Assembly (NCBI GenBank): GCA_937880065.1 | Contig: CALFMA010000726.1 | Span: 1 to 5,537, forward strand | Direction of reading: 5' to 3' | Source: an uncultured Ruminococcus sp. | Lineage (GTDB): Bacteria > Bacillota_A > Clostridia > Oscillospirales > Ruminococcaceae | Length of the DNA stretch: 5,537 nt | Shown here: in pieces, positions 1 to 5,537 of the stretch | Numbering within the stretch: position 1 is the stretch's first letter | How the letters are laid out: the number at the start of each line of letters is the position of its first letter | The notes under the pieces: generated by a model | Databases searched by the model: none | What the model saw: only the letters and a program-made list of their open reading frames with translations | What the model was told of the DNA's origin: nothing | Made by a program: the position numbers and the translations under genes

Positions 1-233
1 AACAATTCGGTTAAACCTGATTTTTCGGCGATTTTCATCAAACCAAGCCAAAAACACAGCACTCCGGTTAAATCCAAAGCAATCTTAAATCCCAAATGAG
101 CTGTTGAAAATAGTGCAGTTGAAAGACTGTTCCAGACATCAAAATTGCCGTTGATTGATTGAAATACGGCAGCTACAAAAGCAACAATAAAAAATCCGGT
201 CGCCATCACCTCTTTTGCAAAAATCCGGCCCAT
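1..233 (-). CDS. SpmA-like membrane protein (Gate / nucleoside recognition domain), N-terminal part only
   Basis: The open frame runs off the left edge; 77 residues are visible from the ATG at 233. They form a hydrophobic N-terminal segment (GFFIVAFVAAVF, residues 13-24) and a second one holding LTGVLCFWLGLMKIAEKSGL (about residues 55-74), which I recognise as the start of the spore maturation protein A / nucleoside recognition (Gate) family. These are integral membrane proteins of poorly known function; in many non-spore-formers SpmA and SpmB are fused in one chain of about 400 residues, but the rest is not visible here. The start is unclear. ATG 233 has no good Shine-Dalgarno sequence. ATG 206 lies behind AAAGAGG and overlaps by one base the stop of a short frame that starts at 247 and encodes MLNIIWAGFLQKR. 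That peptide looks like the family's true N-terminus, so the gene may be frameshifted by a 29-bp segment (see findings). Family call fairly sure, start unsure. Confidence 0.65.
   Translation of the reverse strand, partial: MGRIFAKEVMATGFFIVAFVAAVFQSINGNFDVWNSLSTALFSTAHLGFKIALDLTGVLCFWLGLMKIAEKSGLTEL
190..228. repeat. 10-bp direct repeats bounding a 29-bp frame-breaking segment
   Basis: On the plus strand AAAAATCCGG occurs at 190-199 and again at 219-228, so the repeat unit recurs at a 29-bp offset. On the coding (minus) strand the repeat reads CCGGATTTTT. The copies lie at the junction between the family-like N-terminal peptide and the body of the SpmA-like gene. Collapsing them to one copy removes 29 bp and joins the two frames into MLNIIWAGFFIVAFVAAV. 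Confidence 0.7.
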
Positions 234-252
234 ATTATGTTTAACATAAATA

Positions 253-284
253 AGAATCCCCTGATTGTATAACAAGGGGATTCT
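253..284 (-). terminator. Hairpin between the DUF255 gene and the SpmA-like gene
   Basis: A perfect 9-10-bp inverted repeat (AGAATCCCCT at 253-262, AGGGGATTCT at 275-284) encloses a short loop that can itself pair further (TTGT at 265-268 with ACAA at 272-275). On the minus strand the stem is followed by TATTT and then at once by the ATG at 247. It could end transcription of the DUF255 gene, although its U-tract is short. Because the 3' arm contains AGGGGA, the only Shine-Dalgarno-like sequence for ATG 247, it could also hide that site and control translation. Confidence 0.55.
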
Positions 285-315
285 AATATAATTTGACTTA
301 AAATTTATTTAAGAG

Positions 316-1125
316 TTATTTTTTCATTTGTGATTTTTTCAGTTTAGTCAGTTTTTCGCTGATTACGGCTGTATTTTTTCCCGATTTAGCCAAACGTTCA
401 TACATACGGGAAATTTCTTTTTCCAAATAAGCCTCTTCAATTTCGTTATGAAGCAAATCTTTTTCTTTGTTTACCTGATACTCCTTCAGCAGGAATAACA
501 GATTATGCGGTGTAGGGAATTTCGGTGCACGTCCGAAGCCGCCATATATGCTGTCGTAGATATATTTAAAATGCTTTACTGCATCTTCTATTATATTTTC
601 AGAAATATTATTCTTCCCATTCAAATTACTATTTTTCAGATGAGCTATTATTTCATCTGCTGATTCAAGCAATTTATCTTGATTTTTCTCCCATTGTTCC
701 GCAATTGTCATAAGCAAATCCGAAAATCCGGGCATACCGTATCGTGAACGGACAGGAAAATATGTCCCTGCAAAAAATGGCTTTTTATCCCATGTCATAA
801 AAATACTTGTAGGCCAACCACCGCTGCCCGTGAACGCCTGACATACCGCCATATATACGCTGTCAATGTCGGGACGTTCCTCACGGTCAACCTTGATAGA
901 CACAAAGTATTTATTGAGGATTTCAGCCGTTTTCTCGTCCTCAAAGCTTTCATGTGCCATTACATGACACCAATGACAAGTGCTGTAGCCGATACTCAAA
1001 AAAATCGGCTTATTTCCCTTTTTTGCTGTTTCAAATGCTTCGTCACTCCACATATACCAGTTTACAGGATTTTCTGCGTGCTGAAGCAGATATGGACTTG
1101 TTGAATACTTTAATTGGTTACTCAT
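316..1125 (-). CDS. DUF255 / YyaL-type thioredoxin-domain protein, C-terminally truncated with a foreign tail
   Basis: The N-terminus is a textbook DUF255 (thioredoxin-like, YyaL / SSP411 family) domain: [14 protein letters not shown] at residues 10-23, the redox-type motif C50-H-W-C53 in [22 protein letters not shown] at 78-88, and GGWP and FFAGTYFP at 102-124. [19 protein letters not shown] (195-213) is the beginning of the family's alpha/alpha-barrel region. Family members usually have about 600-700 residues; this one has 269. From about residue 225 the expected barrel sequence is absent and a charged helical tail (about 44 residues, Lys/Glu-rich, ending KKSQMKK) takes its place. The biochemical role of the family is not settled; the protein has no signal peptide, so it is probably cytoplasmic. 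The start is supported by AAGGAG six bases upstream. It lies 50 bp after the small gene at 1176-1451, with a hairpin between. It may be a remnant with no activity beyond the thioredoxin fold. Confidence 0.85.
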   Translation of the reverse strand: MSNQLKYSTSPYLLQHAENPVNWYMWSDEAFETAKKGNKPIFLSIGYSTCHWCHVMAHESFEDEKTAEILNKYFVSIKVDREERPDIDSVYMAVCQAFTGSGGWPTSIFMTWDKKPFFAGTYFPVRSRYGMPGFSDLLMTIAEQWEKNQDKLLESADEIIAHLKNSNLNGKNNISENIIEDAVKHFKYIYDSIYGGFGRAPKFPTPHNLLFLLKEYQVNKEKDLLHNEIEEAYLEKEISRMYERLAKSGKNTAVISEKLTKLKKSQMKK

Positions 1126-1144
1126 AAATATCTCCTTATAAAAT

Positions 1145-1169
1145 GCCGCCTGATTCAGTATCAGACGGC
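1145..1169 (-). terminator. Intrinsic terminator after the 91-residue gene
   Basis: The minus-strand transcript folds into a 10-bp stem (GCCGTCTGAT / ATCAGGCGGC, one U-G pair) with a 5-base loop, starting 6 bases past the stop codon and followed by ATTTTAT. On the plus strand it is followed by a TATTTTTT run but contains one C-A mismatch. The Shine-Dalgarno sequence of the DUF255 gene comes straight after the U-rich stretch, so that gene probably relies on read-through or on a promoter I cannot see. Confidence 0.7.
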
Positions 1170-1175
1170 TATTTT

Positions 1176-1451
1176 TTATAAATCCTGTAAATCAGCAGCA
1201 GTCAGATCGTTTTCAACGTTATCTCTTGCAAGATCGTTGTCAATAATCGAATATGCTCTTGAAATCTGTTTTTCTTTAGTGAATGGATTAGTATGATACA
1301 CTTTCTGTGACGGTGGAACTGTTCCAGCAATAATCGGATTAGCATGTACTTTCCCGTGCTTTGCTTTTCCTTGTATTTCAGGTACTGCTGCTACTGAATT
1401 CCTTGGCTGAATGTGTGTTTTCTCTGGACGCTTCATTCCCTGTTTTGCCAT
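1176..1451 (-). CDS. Small uncharacterised protein, 91 aa
   Basis: I do not recognise this protein. It begins [18 protein letters not shown], continues with a [20 protein letters not shown] stretch, and ends in an acidic segment ([20 protein letters not shown]). The first half is strongly basic (Lys, Arg, His) and proline-rich; the last 20 residues are strongly acidic. There is no signal peptide, membrane segment or cysteine, so it is probably a cytoplasmic, partly disordered protein that may bind nucleic acid or another protein. The start at 1451 is chosen because GAGGTGAT lies at the right distance; GTG and ATG codons just upstream fall inside that site. A terminator follows directly, so it looks like a single-gene unit. 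That it is a real gene rests on the good ribosome binding site, the terminator and the non-random composition. Confidence 0.7.
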   Translation of the reverse strand: MAKQGMKRPEKTHIQPRNSVAAVPEIQGKAKHGKVHANPIIAGTVPPSQKVYHTNPFTKEKQISRAYSIIDNDLARDNVENDLTAADLQDL

Positions 1452-1455
1452 ATTC

Positions 1456-1463
1456 ATCACCTC
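1456..1463 (-). promoter_or_regulatory. Ribosome binding site that sets the start of the 91-aa protein
   Basis: GAGGTGAT on the minus strand, with GAGG eight bases from the ATG at 1451. The in-frame GTG (1460) and ATG (1457) overlap the site itself and would have no room for a Shine-Dalgarno sequence, which favours 1451. Confidence 0.65.
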
Positions 1464-1538
1464 ATGAATAGTATGTGAGGCTTTCTTTAATTTATGTATG
1501 TTTCACTAAAAAGAACGTGTCGTATATGAATGTAAACA

Positions 1539-1547
1539 ATTCTACCA
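1539..1547 (-). promoter_or_regulatory. Possible extended -10 promoter for the 91-aa protein
   Basis: TGGTAGAAT on the minus strand fits an extended -10 element (TGn plus TAGAAT). The -35 position, ATCAAA at 17 bases, is a weak match. It would give a leader of about 80 bases. The rest of the stretch from 1464 to 1586 is AT-rich and I see no other gene or RNA in it. Confidence 0.3.
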
Positions 1548-1586
1548 TATTACACAGTATTTTTGATATAATCTTTCAGTAATGAA

Positions 1587-1614
1587 AAAGAGCCTTCGTA
1601 ATTGAAGACTCTTT
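1587..1614 (-). terminator. Rho-independent terminator after the esterase-dockerin gene
   Basis: The minus-strand RNA forms an 11-bp stem (AAAGAGTCTTC / GAAGGCTCTTT, one U-G pair) with a 6-base loop, followed by a T-rich tail (TTCATT after the stem's own TTT). It lies 9 bases beyond the stop codon of the 904-residue gene. Confidence 0.85.
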
Positions 1615-1623
1615 GTATGGTAT

Positions 1624-4338
1624 TCAGTTGTTTTTCAAAAGTTCCTGTTTCATAAGACAAAGATCAAACACATCAAGTCTGTTGTCATTGCAGAAATTTC
1701 CTGCTCTCCAATTGACAAGCTTTGTATCAGGAACAGCAAGCAGCCATTTCTGGAGTAATACCACATCGGCAATATTAAATGTACCGTCTGCATTGACATC
1801 GCCATTTGGTGTTTCCGTCATCAGCTGCAATCTGTTTGTAGACAGTGTGTTCTTGTTGTCGAAATTAATTGTCGGATTTTTGCCTGTGACAAGCGGATTG
1901 TCGCTGTCGTACATGGCAAGGCATATGATGGCATCCTCGGGAAGTGTGCCGTCATATTCAAACAGAAAGGTCTTTTCTTCTTCATCGTGGAAAGAGCCTT
2001 CTTCGATTCTAACAGGCTCGCCGAAGGTTTTCAGCTTATTGCCGTCCTTGTCGGTAATTTCCGCACACAAGTCAATATTGAAAAATGCGGGGGCAAGTCC
2101 TGTATTTTTGATTGTGACAAGGAGCTTGTTGTCATTTCGTTTTGCCGATGTGACGGTGAAATTGTAGCCAAGACGGTTGCACATTTCGTCAATCACTTCT
2201 TTTTGCTCTTTGTAGAATTTGTAGCTGCAATTGCTGTCCTGATCAAGTGCATAGATCGACATATGGGATATTTCAATGGTCTCACGGAAACGCTCAGGCG
2301 TCCAGTTCACATAAGAATACTCATTTTCTCTGACCGTCTCCTTCATCCATGTATAGGTCTGATAGTTTTCGCCAAGTACCGGCAGATTGGCTTTGTAGGC
2401 AGGTCTGAGACTCCACTCGGCATTGGGAATGGAAATCAGTCCGTCATCACGCTTTGCGATTCCGATCGAGAGTGCATATTGATAGATCTCTCCACGGGCG
2501 TTGGAGGGCAGTGCAATGGTTGTTTCATCGAAAGCCTCTGCATAGAAATCCAGCATATCCTTCTGAATTTCAAGAGAGGGCATGAATTTCTCATCCCCCA
2601 CCGCAAAGGAGTTATGCCATTCTCCATAATCGCCGAAAGGTCTGATGTCTATAAATTCTACTCTCGGATCACCGTCGTATTTTTCAGCCAGTGCCTTGGT
2701 AAAAGCCTTATGTGCCTGAAGGTATACAGGATCATCCCACTTGGGGAATACTGTTTGAACCGATGGATCATCCCGAAGCGGTGCCGTGTTCTTTTCAGCG
2801 CCCTTATCGTAAATCCACTGCGGAACATAGTCCTCGGACAAATAGGAAGAATACGGCATGATGCGGATGCCATATGTCAGACCGTGTTTCTCGCATGCTT
2901 CCAGCATACGGTCGATTTCGTCCCAATTATACACGCCCTCATCAGGATTGAGGTCGCACCATTTCGGCGAGCCACTGACAATCGTGACAACATCCCATGC
3001 TTGGTTATCGGCGGAACCGTCGATTCCATACGCAAAGCCATTGGAGGAATGAATCATATCGGGAGTATAGGCTGTCATTACAAAGCCCTTGTGCGGATTG
3101 GAAACAGCCTTTCCCGAAGCTTCTGACTGATAATAGATTGTGGAAGCATTATCAAAATCCTTGTAAGGATCCTCTGTGATGTCTCCCTGTTCTTTCGGTG
3201 GGAAAAGCAGTCCGCTTACCATTTCCGCCATTTTGTCAGCACCATCTGCATTCAGATGCAGGGAATCGTCAGTATAGTATTCTTCCATCTCAAAATACTT
3301 GTTTTCCAGAGAAAGCTCCAGCCATGGAGTAAACAGATCCATCACAGCAGCCTGTTCAGTTTCTGCGATCTCATCAATTGCATCATTGAACCATCTGCTC
3401 TTTGGAAGCGGATATTTGGCAGTGTCGTTGATCTGCCCATGCTGCTTGACAAGATAAACCGTCATGCCCTTTGCTTTTGCACGCTGAACCATATCTGTCA
3501 TATTCGCAATATAGCTGGTCGAATCGGGTGTAATAGGATTCGCACTATACGCTTTCGTATAATCATTTATGCCAACGGAAAGTAGCAAGATATCGCCGTT
3601 TTTGCCGTAATGCTCGATAGTACCGAACAATGCCTTATTCAGATCGGAGGAGGTAATGCCGCTTGCGGATATATTACGAACATCATACTTGTTCATATCC
3701 ACATAATCGGGCAGATATTGTCCCCAGCCATGCACTTCATCATCTTCCACATTGTAGCGGCTTGCCGCAGTCGAATCACCGCCTACCCAGATTGTCGGTT
3801 TCGTTGTCGTTCCTGTGGAGATCTGCTCGATTTCAATCGTGCTGAGAGAAAATTCCGTTCCCACGCCCGAACCTGCGTAAATATTCAGCTGACCGTCCGT
3901 TACAGGAATTGTAAATGTATCAGTCGCATTACTGCCTGTCAGAAAGAAAAGCTGCGGAAATCTTTCAGCGGTGATTGTCGTTGACTTCACATCACCTGTT
4001 GTGACGGTGATTTTATATACACCACTTGGCAGATCAACATTGAAGATATGATTCGGTACATCGGATTTGAACCGTACGGCATCTGCTAACACACCCTTTC
4101 CGCTTGCTGTGACATTTTCAACGGCATCGGTATTGGCAAAGCCGTAGCCCTTTGAAGCATCATATCCCTCCGATGCAGATACCCCGATATATCCATCCGC
4201 CACACCAAGCCCGCCAAGATCGAATTTTCTGACAATGAGTGAATCGGCTTCGGCGTTCGTTTTAAGCGGCATGGGAAGCGTGACAGCAGATAGCGTCATT
4301 GCCGCCGCAAGGATGGTGGATATGAGTTTTGATTTCAT
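1624..4338 (-). CDS. Secreted two-enzyme dockerin protein: rhamnogalacturonan-acetylesterase-like SGNH module plus DUF4874/DUF4832-like barrel
   Basis: 904 residues. Residues 1-31 are a signal peptide (MKSKLIS, then a hydrophobic AAAMTLSAVTL core, ending near TNAEA). Residues 33-175 form a beta-sandwich typical of the front of bacterial CE12-like enzymes (KFDLGGLGVADGYIGVSAS). Residues 180-380 are an SGNH/GDSL hydrolase: G187-D-S189-T with nucleophile Ser189, Gly227, G256-I-N258-D, and the D358-S-L-H361 catalytic pair. The expected reaction is removal of acetyl groups from pectin (rhamnogalacturonan I) or a similar glycan. Residues 400-715 look like a TIM-barrel glycosidase of the DUF4874/DUF4832 type (NPHKGF 414-419, RPFGDYGEWH 566-575 with Glu573, NAEW 639-642 with Glu641), followed by a beta-sandwich to about 840; I cannot assign its substrate. 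Residues 845-903 are a type I dockerin that should bind a scaffoldin cohesin outside the cell. Start supported by AAGGAGG (4352-4346) seven bases upstream. It has its own promoter and terminator. Confidence 0.9.
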   Translation of the reverse strand: MKSKLISTILAAAMTLSAVTLPMPLKTNAEADSLIVRKFDLGGLGVADGYIGVSASEGYDASKGYGFANTDAVENVTASGKGVLADAVRFKSDVPNHIFNVDLPSGVYKITVTTGDVKSTTITAERFPQLFFLTGSNATDTFTIPVTDGQLNIYAGSGVGTEFSLSTIEIEQISTGTTTKPTIWVGGDSTAASRYNVEDDEVHGWGQYLPDYVDMNKYDVRNISASGITSSDLNKALFGTIEHYGKNGDILLLSVGINDYTKAYSANPITPDSTSYIANMTDMVQRAKAKGMTVYLVKQHGQINDTAKYPLPKSRWFNDAIDEIAETEQAAVMDLFTPWLELSLENKYFEMEEYYTDDSLHLNADGADKMAEMVSGLLFPPKEQGDITEDPYKDFDNASTIYYQSEASGKAVSNPHKGFVMTAYTPDMIHSSNGFAYGIDGSADNQAWDVVTIVSGSPKWCDLNPDEGVYNWDEIDRMLEACEKHGLTYGIRIMPYSSYLSEDYVPQWIYDKGAEKNTAPLRDDPSVQTVFPKWDDPVYLQAHKAFTKALAEKYDGDPRVEFIDIRPFGDYGEWHNSFAVGDEKFMPSLEIQKDMLDFYAEAFDETTIALPSNARGEIYQYALSIGIAKRDDGLISIPNAEWSLRPAYKANLPVLGENYQTYTWMKETVRENEYSYVNWTPERFRETIEISHMSIYALDQDSNCSYKFYKEQKEVIDEMCNRLGYNFTVTSAKRNDNKLLVTIKNTGLAPAFFNIDLCAEITDKDGNKLKTFGEPVRIEEGSFHDEEEKTFLFEYDGTLPEDAIICLAMYDSDNPLVTGKNPTINFDNKNTLSTNRLQLMTETPNGDVNADGTFNIADVVLLQKWLLAVPDTKLVNWRAGNFCNDNRLDVFDLCLMKQELLKNN
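1641..1803 (-). repeat. Dockerin-coding direct repeat, copy 1
   Basis: This 163-bp stretch encodes the dockerin of the 904-residue protein. It aligns without gaps to 4482-4644; by eye I count about 22 mismatches (roughly 86% identity), many of them silent. The first calcium loop has D-x-N-x-D-x-T with the final Asp858. The second reads N881-F-C-N-D-N-R-L-D-V-F-D892, with Asn in the first coordinating position where copy 2 has Asp. Confidence 0.9.
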
Positions 4339-4345
4339 ATTGGTT

Positions 4346-4395
4346 CCTCCTTAACTGTTTTTCTTTATTATACCACACTTCTTACCATTTTTCAA
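4346..4395 (-). promoter_or_regulatory. Sigma-A-type promoter and ribosome binding site of the esterase-dockerin gene
   Basis: On the minus strand TTGAAA (4395-4390) and a consensus TATAAT (4372-4367) are separated by exactly 17 bases. The predicted start of transcription is near 4360, giving a leader of only about 22 bases that contains AAGGAGG (4352-4346). I see no obvious operator or riboswitch; the leader is too short to hold one. Confidence 0.85.
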
Positions 4396-4400
4396 CATGT

Positions 4401-4421
4401 AAAGCCCGAAAAACAGGCTTT
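4401..4421 (-). terminator. Hairpin between the two dockerin genes
   Basis: On the minus strand AAAGCCTG and CGGGCTTT pair over 8 bp (one U-G) around a TTTTT loop, 31 bases past the stop codon of the beta-helix gene. The tail after the stem (ACATG) is not U-rich, so termination may be weak in this direction. On the plus strand the stem has a C-A mismatch but a good T-tract. The -35 box of the next gene begins 5 bases beyond it. Confidence 0.5.
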
Positions 4422-4452
4422 TTTGTCAGATGCCATGCATAGCTGTTTTTTC

Positions 4453-5537
4453 TCAAAAAGGGTTTTTAGAGATGCCCAATAGTTCCTGTTTCATAAGGCA
4501 AAGATCAAACACATCAAGCCTGTTGTCATTGCAGAAATCCCCTGCTTGCCAATTGGCAAGCTTTGTATCAGGAACAGCCAATAGCCATTTCTGGAGTGCA
4601 ACTACATCGGCTACGTTGAATGTGCCGTCAGCGTTGATATCGCCTTTCAGAAGAAATGTATTTGATTCGACTTTTACGTTTTTGCAATGCTCGCCGATGA
4701 TGTAGTTTTCGCTATCCCTGATGATATTATTTTCAATTGTCAGACCGTTGACGTTATCCGCATTGATTACTTCCTGATAACACGATATAAACTCATTGTT
4801 GCTGATATTGATTTCCGCCAATGGTGTGTTATTAACTCTTTCACCATCCAGCAGGCTTTCAATGGTAATTACATCGCCTCTGCCTCCGAAATTACACTCA
4901 ATAAAGGTGTTATTGCTGATCTGAATATGGTCTGCACCCGTACCCTCAATAACTCTGTCAGTAGGAATATCTGTGCGTACCTGTAATGTCTGACTGCAAG
5001 TGCGGTAGAACGTGTTTCCGTCGCAGAGTCCGTTATCACTGTTGAGCAGAAATCCACGTCCTTTTGTTTCATGTACATAGTTATTCGTCAGAACATAATT
5101 CTCAGAATGTCTGTTTCCGTTATATGCAACCAATCCCGCAGAAATAGTTTCAGGCAATGGCTCGGTCAATGTAATCGTTGCCTCATATCCGTTTCTTGTG
5201 ATTGATTCAACTGTTGCTTTACAGTCAATGATGTTGAAATCCGTATCCATAAAGCTCAGTGTGTGTCCGGGTTCTACTATTTTGTTCGGAACTGTTCCCT
5301 GCATGATTTTTCGGCTTTCATCAATACTTTTGATATAGAACATATTGCTGTGGATATTGATAATATCATCACCGCAGAAGCTCAGATCGCAGTTATCAAT
5401 ACGGAAATACCCTCCTGAGTTGGAAATGTGAATGCCGTCAGCCGTTGTGGAAATTCTGTATTTATCTTCAGCACCTGGACGCAAGCCGATATATGAATTA
5501 ATGATCTGATAGTGATTTGAGCCATATGCAAAGACAT
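4453..5537 (-). CDS. GH110-like parallel beta-helix glycosidase with C-terminal dockerin, N-terminus outside the window
   Basis: The frame is open to the right edge, so 360 C-terminal residues are visible and the signal peptide and N-terminal part are missing. Residues are numbered from the first full codon at 5535. About 25-295 are parallel beta-helix repeats with Asn ladders (ISNNTF, ISNNEF, IENNII, VESNTF). TADGIHISNS with Asp33, and FCGDDIINIH with Asp56 and Asp57, resemble the active-site blocks of GH110 alpha-galactosidases; the spacing of 23 and 24 residues agrees, as far as I recall, with the three catalytic aspartates of that family. GRGFLL at 159-164 also fits. GH110 enzymes are inverting exo-enzymes that release alpha-1,3-linked galactose. 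Residues 298-352 are a type I dockerin, ending GISKNPF. It is probably secreted and scaffold-bound. Alternatives are another pectinase-like beta-helix family. It lies just upstream of the esterase-dockerin gene on the same strand. Confidence 0.8.
   Translation of the reverse strand, partial: VFAYGSNHYQIINSYIGLRPGAEDKYRISTTADGIHISNSGGYFRIDNCDLSFCGDDIINIHSNMFYIKSIDESRKIMQGTVPNKIVEPGHTLSFMDTDFNIIDCKATVESITRNGYEATITLTEPLPETISAGLVAYNGNRHSENYVLTNNYVHETKGRGFLLNSDNGLCDGNTFYRTCSQTLQVRTDIPTDRVIEGTGADHIQISNNTFIECNFGGRGDVITIESLLDGERVNNTPLAEINISNNEFISCYQEVINADNVNGLTIENNIIRDSENYIIGEHCKNVKVESNTFLLKGDINADGTFNVADVVALQKWLLAVPDTKLANWQAGDFCNDNRLDVFDLCLMKQELLGISKNPF
4482..4644 (-). repeat. Dockerin-coding direct repeat, copy 2
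   Basis: Second copy of the 163-bp dockerin block, 2841 bp from copy 1, same strand and same reading phase. Over the 56-residue core the two dockerins differ at six positions (V/I, I/V, L/A, V/A, R/Q, N/D), so they probably share a cohesin partner. Confidence 0.9.

Noticed and set aside
285..315. TTGACT-like box on the plus strand as a promoter
   Set aside because: The matching -10 is poor and only antisense sequence lies downstream.
1145..1180. Plus-strand terminator with a T-tract
   Set aside because: No plus-strand gene ends there, and the stem has a C-A mismatch on that strand; the minus-strand reading pairs fully and follows a gene stop.
1613..2167. Two similar plus-strand frames at 1613-2167 and 4430-4705 sharing SSCFIRQRSNTSSLLSLQK
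   Set aside because: Their likeness is explained by the dockerin-coding repeat read on the opposite strand, not by a protein family of their own.
1987..3126. Long plus-strand open frame (379 codons) opposite the esterase gene
   Set aside because: It lies fully antisense to a protein with clear SGNH and dockerin motifs; its translation shows no domain or signal, and it has no ribosome site I can see. It is a shadow of the real gene.
5482..5484. TTG as the start of the beta-helix protein
   Set aside because: The same frame stays open with beta-helix-like sequence to the window edge, there is no ribosome site, and a secreted enzyme would need a signal peptide; the true start is outside the window.

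Overview
The window looks like chromosomal DNA from a gut or rumen cellulosome-forming Clostridia species, most likely a Ruminococcus. Two large secreted proteins end in nearly identical type I dockerins of the ruminococcal style (QKWLLAVPDTKL, FDLCLMKQELL). The base composition is moderately AT-rich, with AAGGAGG-type ribosome binding sites and a clean sigma-A-type promoter. All five genes I can support lie on the minus strand, so they read from high to low coordinates. The organism assignment is inference from the dockerin style.

In transcription order, the window opens inside a parallel beta-helix glycosidase with a C-terminal dockerin (5537-4453, N-terminus outside the window). Its visible acidic motifs resemble GH110 alpha-galactosidases. 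A hairpin follows at 4421-4401. A strong promoter (4395-4367) then drives a 904-residue secreted protein (4338-1624) that joins a rhamnogalacturonan-acetylesterase-like SGNH module, a TIM-barrel-like module of the DUF4874/DUF4832 type, and a dockerin. It ends at a strong intrinsic terminator (1614-1587). The two enzymes are probably secreted and docked on the same scaffold, removing acetyl and galactosyl or other sugar decorations from a complex polysaccharide.

Downstream of this carbohydrate locus is unrelated housekeeping or decaying sequence. It holds a small uncharacterised 91-residue protein (1451-1176), a hairpin (1169-1145), and a DUF255/YyaL-type thioredoxin-fold protein (1125-316) that keeps its CxxC domain but loses about 400 residues of the usual C-terminus, carrying an unrelated tail instead. 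Last comes the N-terminal part of a SpmA-like (Gate / nucleoside recognition) membrane protein running off the left edge.

The start of the SpmA-like gene is odd. A family-like N-terminus (MLNIIWAGF) is out of frame with the rest because of a 29-bp segment bounded by 10-bp direct repeats, and it sits directly behind a strong hairpin. I see no CRISPR array, tRNA, rRNA or insertion sequence. The most interesting points are the two-enzyme dockerin fusion, the GH110-like dockerin protein, the recombinogenic dockerin repeat, and the frame-breaking 29-bp segment.
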